DNA from: Prevotella multiformis DSM 16608 | GTDB taxonomy: Bacteria > Bacteroidota > Bacteroidia > Bacteroidales > Bacteroidaceae | NCBI RefSeq assembly: GCF_000191065.1 | Contig: NZ_GL872283.1 | Coordinates: 124,001 to 188,000 of the forward strand | Reading direction: 5' to 3' | Length of the DNA stretch: 64,000 bases | In this document: piece after piece, positions 62,484 through 64,000 of the stretch | Layout: each line of letters starts with the position of its first letter | Numbering within the stretch: the first letter of the stretch is position 1 | Translations under genes and position numbers: made by a program | Notes under the pieces: generated by a model | Database searches by the model: none | Seen by the model: the letters and a program-made list of their open reading frames with translations, nothing else | Told to the model about the DNA's origin: nothing

Positions 62484-63089
62484 TCAGACTTCCAACGGCT
62501 CGATCCTGCTGACCGGCAGCACGACTTCCCCCAGCGGAATCATAGCATTGATGAGACTTATCTGCTGATAGTGGGTGAGGTCGGCGACATTGATTTCACG
62601 TTCCCGGATCCGTCCGCTGTCGAGCAGACTCTGCCGCATGGTCCCGCAAAGGAGTGGGGTAGAGGGCGTAAACCATTGCCGGCCGTCGTAGAGTACGATG
62701 TTGGAATAGGAGGTATCGGTAAGGTGACCGTTGCGGACGATGAGGATTTCGTCGCAGTCACCTTGCCGTTTTTTCAGCCTGTCGAGTACGGAGCGGTCTT
62801 CAGCCTTGTAAGGATAGCTGATGCCGTTGTCGCAGACAAGGCGCAGGGAGTTGATTTGCCGGGGTGCATAAGGCGTACAGGTAAGGTCGTGGATGCCCTC
62901 CCTGTCATAGACGAAACGCAGCTTCGAGCAGCCCATGGGCAGGCTTACAGACTCCAGCAGGTCAGCAATCCGCAGCCGGTCCATCATCCCCAGCACCTCT
63001 CTGCGTGTGCGGTTCATCCGCTGCTCGTGGTAGGCGAGGTTGCAGACGTGTCCGTCTACGACCCTTATCGTCTCAATATATCGGCACAT
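62484..63089 (-). CDS. Aminotransferase class IV, probable aminodeoxychorismate lyase
   Basis: 201 residues of a class IV PLP fold, rather short for the family. YIETIRVVDGHVCNLAYHEQRMNRT is the usual beginning, and VRNGHLTDTSYSNIVL and TPLLCGTMRQSLLD match the central and C-terminal signatures. Its first bases overlap the end of pabB by 17 bases, so it should make 4-aminobenzoate and pyruvate from aminodeoxychorismate for folate (PabC role). Confidence 0.85.
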   Translation of the reverse strand: MCRYIETIRVVDGHVCNLAYHEQRMNRTRREVLGMMDRLRIADLLESVSLPMGCSKLRFVYDREGIHDLTCTPYAPRQINSLRLVCDNGISYPYKAEDRSVLDRLKKRQGDCDEILIVRNGHLTDTSYSNIVLYDGRQWFTPSTPLLCGTMRQSLLDSGRIREREINVADLTHYQQISLINAMIPLGEVVLPVSRIEPLEV

Positions 63090-64000
63090 AAACTTTCTCT
63101 ATCACCTCCTTGTATTCGTCATCATTATTGCTCTGCGCCGTAATGCCGCCCCCTGCCTTGTAGTGGAGCTGTCCGTCCCTGTCCTGGTCGATGAAGCGGA
63201 TCATCACCGCACTGTCCAGCGTCCCTTTGCTGTAACACCCCATCACACCCGTATAAAATTCCCTGTCATAGCCCTCGGCTTCATGGATGATCTCCATGGT
63301 ACGCTGTTTAGGGGCACCCGTGATGGAACCGGCCGGGAGCAGGCGGAAGAGCAGGGAGCCGATGTGCTCGCGGTAGCCGGCAGGAAGCTGCCCTGTAATC
63401 TCCGAACTCGTCTGGAGGATTTCACCCTTGTTCGTCATCACGTGGTCGACATACCGGTAGCGTTTCACCTGCACTTTCTCTGCTATCATGCTCAAGTCAT
63501 TGCGGATAAGGTCGACGATGGTAGCGTGCTCGGCAGCTTCTTTTTTGTTTTCCATCAGTTCCTTCTCCGCTTCGGGGCGTGTGGCATCAATCGTCCCCTT
63601 CATCGGAAAGGAACTGACAACGCCTTCTCCGTTGATACGGACGAATATCTCGGGAGAGAAGCAGACGAAGCGGTCCTTCAGCCAACAGCGGTACAACGCC
63701 TTGGAACGCATGAAGATGTCGTGCAGCGAGAGGTTGGTACGGACAGGAATCCTGCACGTCAGGTTGGCCAGATAGCTGTCTCCCTCCCGCTCCCGTTGCT
63801 TCACAAGGCTGATGCGCCGTTCGTAGTCCCCCCTTGAGGGCGGCTCGGCGCGCCACTCTACCGGCCCGACTGTGCCGGTCTCGTCCTCGGGTATGTTGCC
63901 AAGCGAAGGAAAGGAGAAAAGCAGTTCGGAAGGGTCGACCGCCGCCGTCTCTTCCACATAGGCACAGTCGGCCTTGTAGTTGATGATGAAGACAAAGTCT
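63073..64000 (-). CDS. pabB: Aminodeoxychorismate synthase component I, 5' truncated
   Basis: The frame stays open to the window edge (about 309 residues seen), so the start lies outside; the GTG at 63957 is internal. Chorismate-binding motifs are intact: SFPMKGTIDA (Lys of the PIKGT motif, which marks PabB rather than anthranilate synthase), LIRNDLSMIA, GSITGAPK and KAGGGIT. It aminates chorismate with ammonia from a PabA partner, which is not in the window. It is overlapped by pabC. Confidence 0.9.
   Translation of the reverse strand, partial: DFVFIINYKADCAYVEETAAVDPSELLFSFPSLGNIPEDETGTVGPVEWRAEPPSRGDYERRISLVKQREREGDSYLANLTCRIPVRTNLSLHDIFMRSKALYRCWLKDRFVCFSPEIFVRINGEGVVSSFPMKGTIDATRPEAEKELMENKKEAAEHATIVDLIRNDLSMIAEKVQVKRYRYVDHVMTNKGEILQTSSEITGQLPAGYREHIGSLLFRLLPAGSITGAPKQRTMEIIHEAEGYDREFYTGVMGCYSKGTLDSAVMIRFIDQDRDGQLHYKAGGGITAQSNNDDEYKEVIEKVYVPIY

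Overview
The window reads as chromosomal DNA of a Bacteroidales bacterium, most like Prevotella and relatives. The evidence is promoters with the Bacteroidetes -7 box TAnnTTTG, an ECF sigma / anti-sigma / STN-domain TonB receptor operon, the type IX secretion protein PorZ, a GH84 hexosaminidase, an M28 glutaminyl cyclase lipoprotein, a DUF4254 + glycosyltransferase 9 pair, and the long Bacteroidetes type of leucyl-tRNA synthetase. No rRNA, tRNA, CRISPR array, prophage or intact transposase gene was seen.

Layout. 1-10 kb: an FKBP isomerase (cut by the window edge), an Lrp/AsnC regulator, a C26-M19 peptidase fusion, a glutaminyl cyclase, an S41 peptidase, then sigma factor - anti-sigma - receptor. 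10-26 kb: mostly minus strand, with mutS, a small lipoprotein, GT9 and DUF4254, GH84, a plus-strand TonB receptor and an MFS exporter. 26-38 kb: mnmG, apt, uvrC, dtd, a MazG-like pyrophosphohydrolase, deoC, a polyprenyl diphosphate synthase and polA. Two near-perfect parS sites flank apt, so this part is probably close to the replication origin. 38-48.9 kb: leuS, a YitT protein, rdgB, then a tightly overlapping set GT2 - porZ - GT-C-like membrane protein - acyltransferase 3 that looks like surface-glycan work tied to type IX secretion. 49.5-54.6 kb: acpP, fabF, rnc, ychF, lgt. 54.8-64 kb: a YbjQ-like protein, cysS, rnr, an epimerase, a PAP2/AUR1-like lipid enzyme, and pabC/pabB (pabB cut by the window edge).

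The most unusual content is between genes. Four copies of a ~500-605 bp non-coding element (15878-16482, 23515-24115, 48946-49449, 56921-57512) share terminal inverted repeats starting GGTTCTTCCGTTAAA. The first copy has a perfect 8-bp target duplication, so this is a mobile MITE-like family. Each copy carries a conserved core hairpin with two mutually exclusive pairings, a terminal 53-nt hairpin, and a promoter-like box. Two single, diverged hairpins of similar design lie at 20174 and 33427. Three further intergenic repeat types occur: a ~10-bp-period TATCACCGCC/TATCATCGCT array at three places, a GC-rich ~150-bp repeat at two or three places, and an AT-rich ATAGACTATA motif at three places between 31.8 and 37.8 kb.

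Most genes are housekeeping genes: DNA repair and replication (mutS, uvrC, polA), translation (mnmG, dtd, leuS, cysS), nucleotide hygiene (apt, rdgB, MazG, deoC), RNA processing (rnc, rnr) and lipid or envelope synthesis (acpP, fabF, lgt). Several intergenic gaps of about 0.8-1.4 kb hold the repeats.
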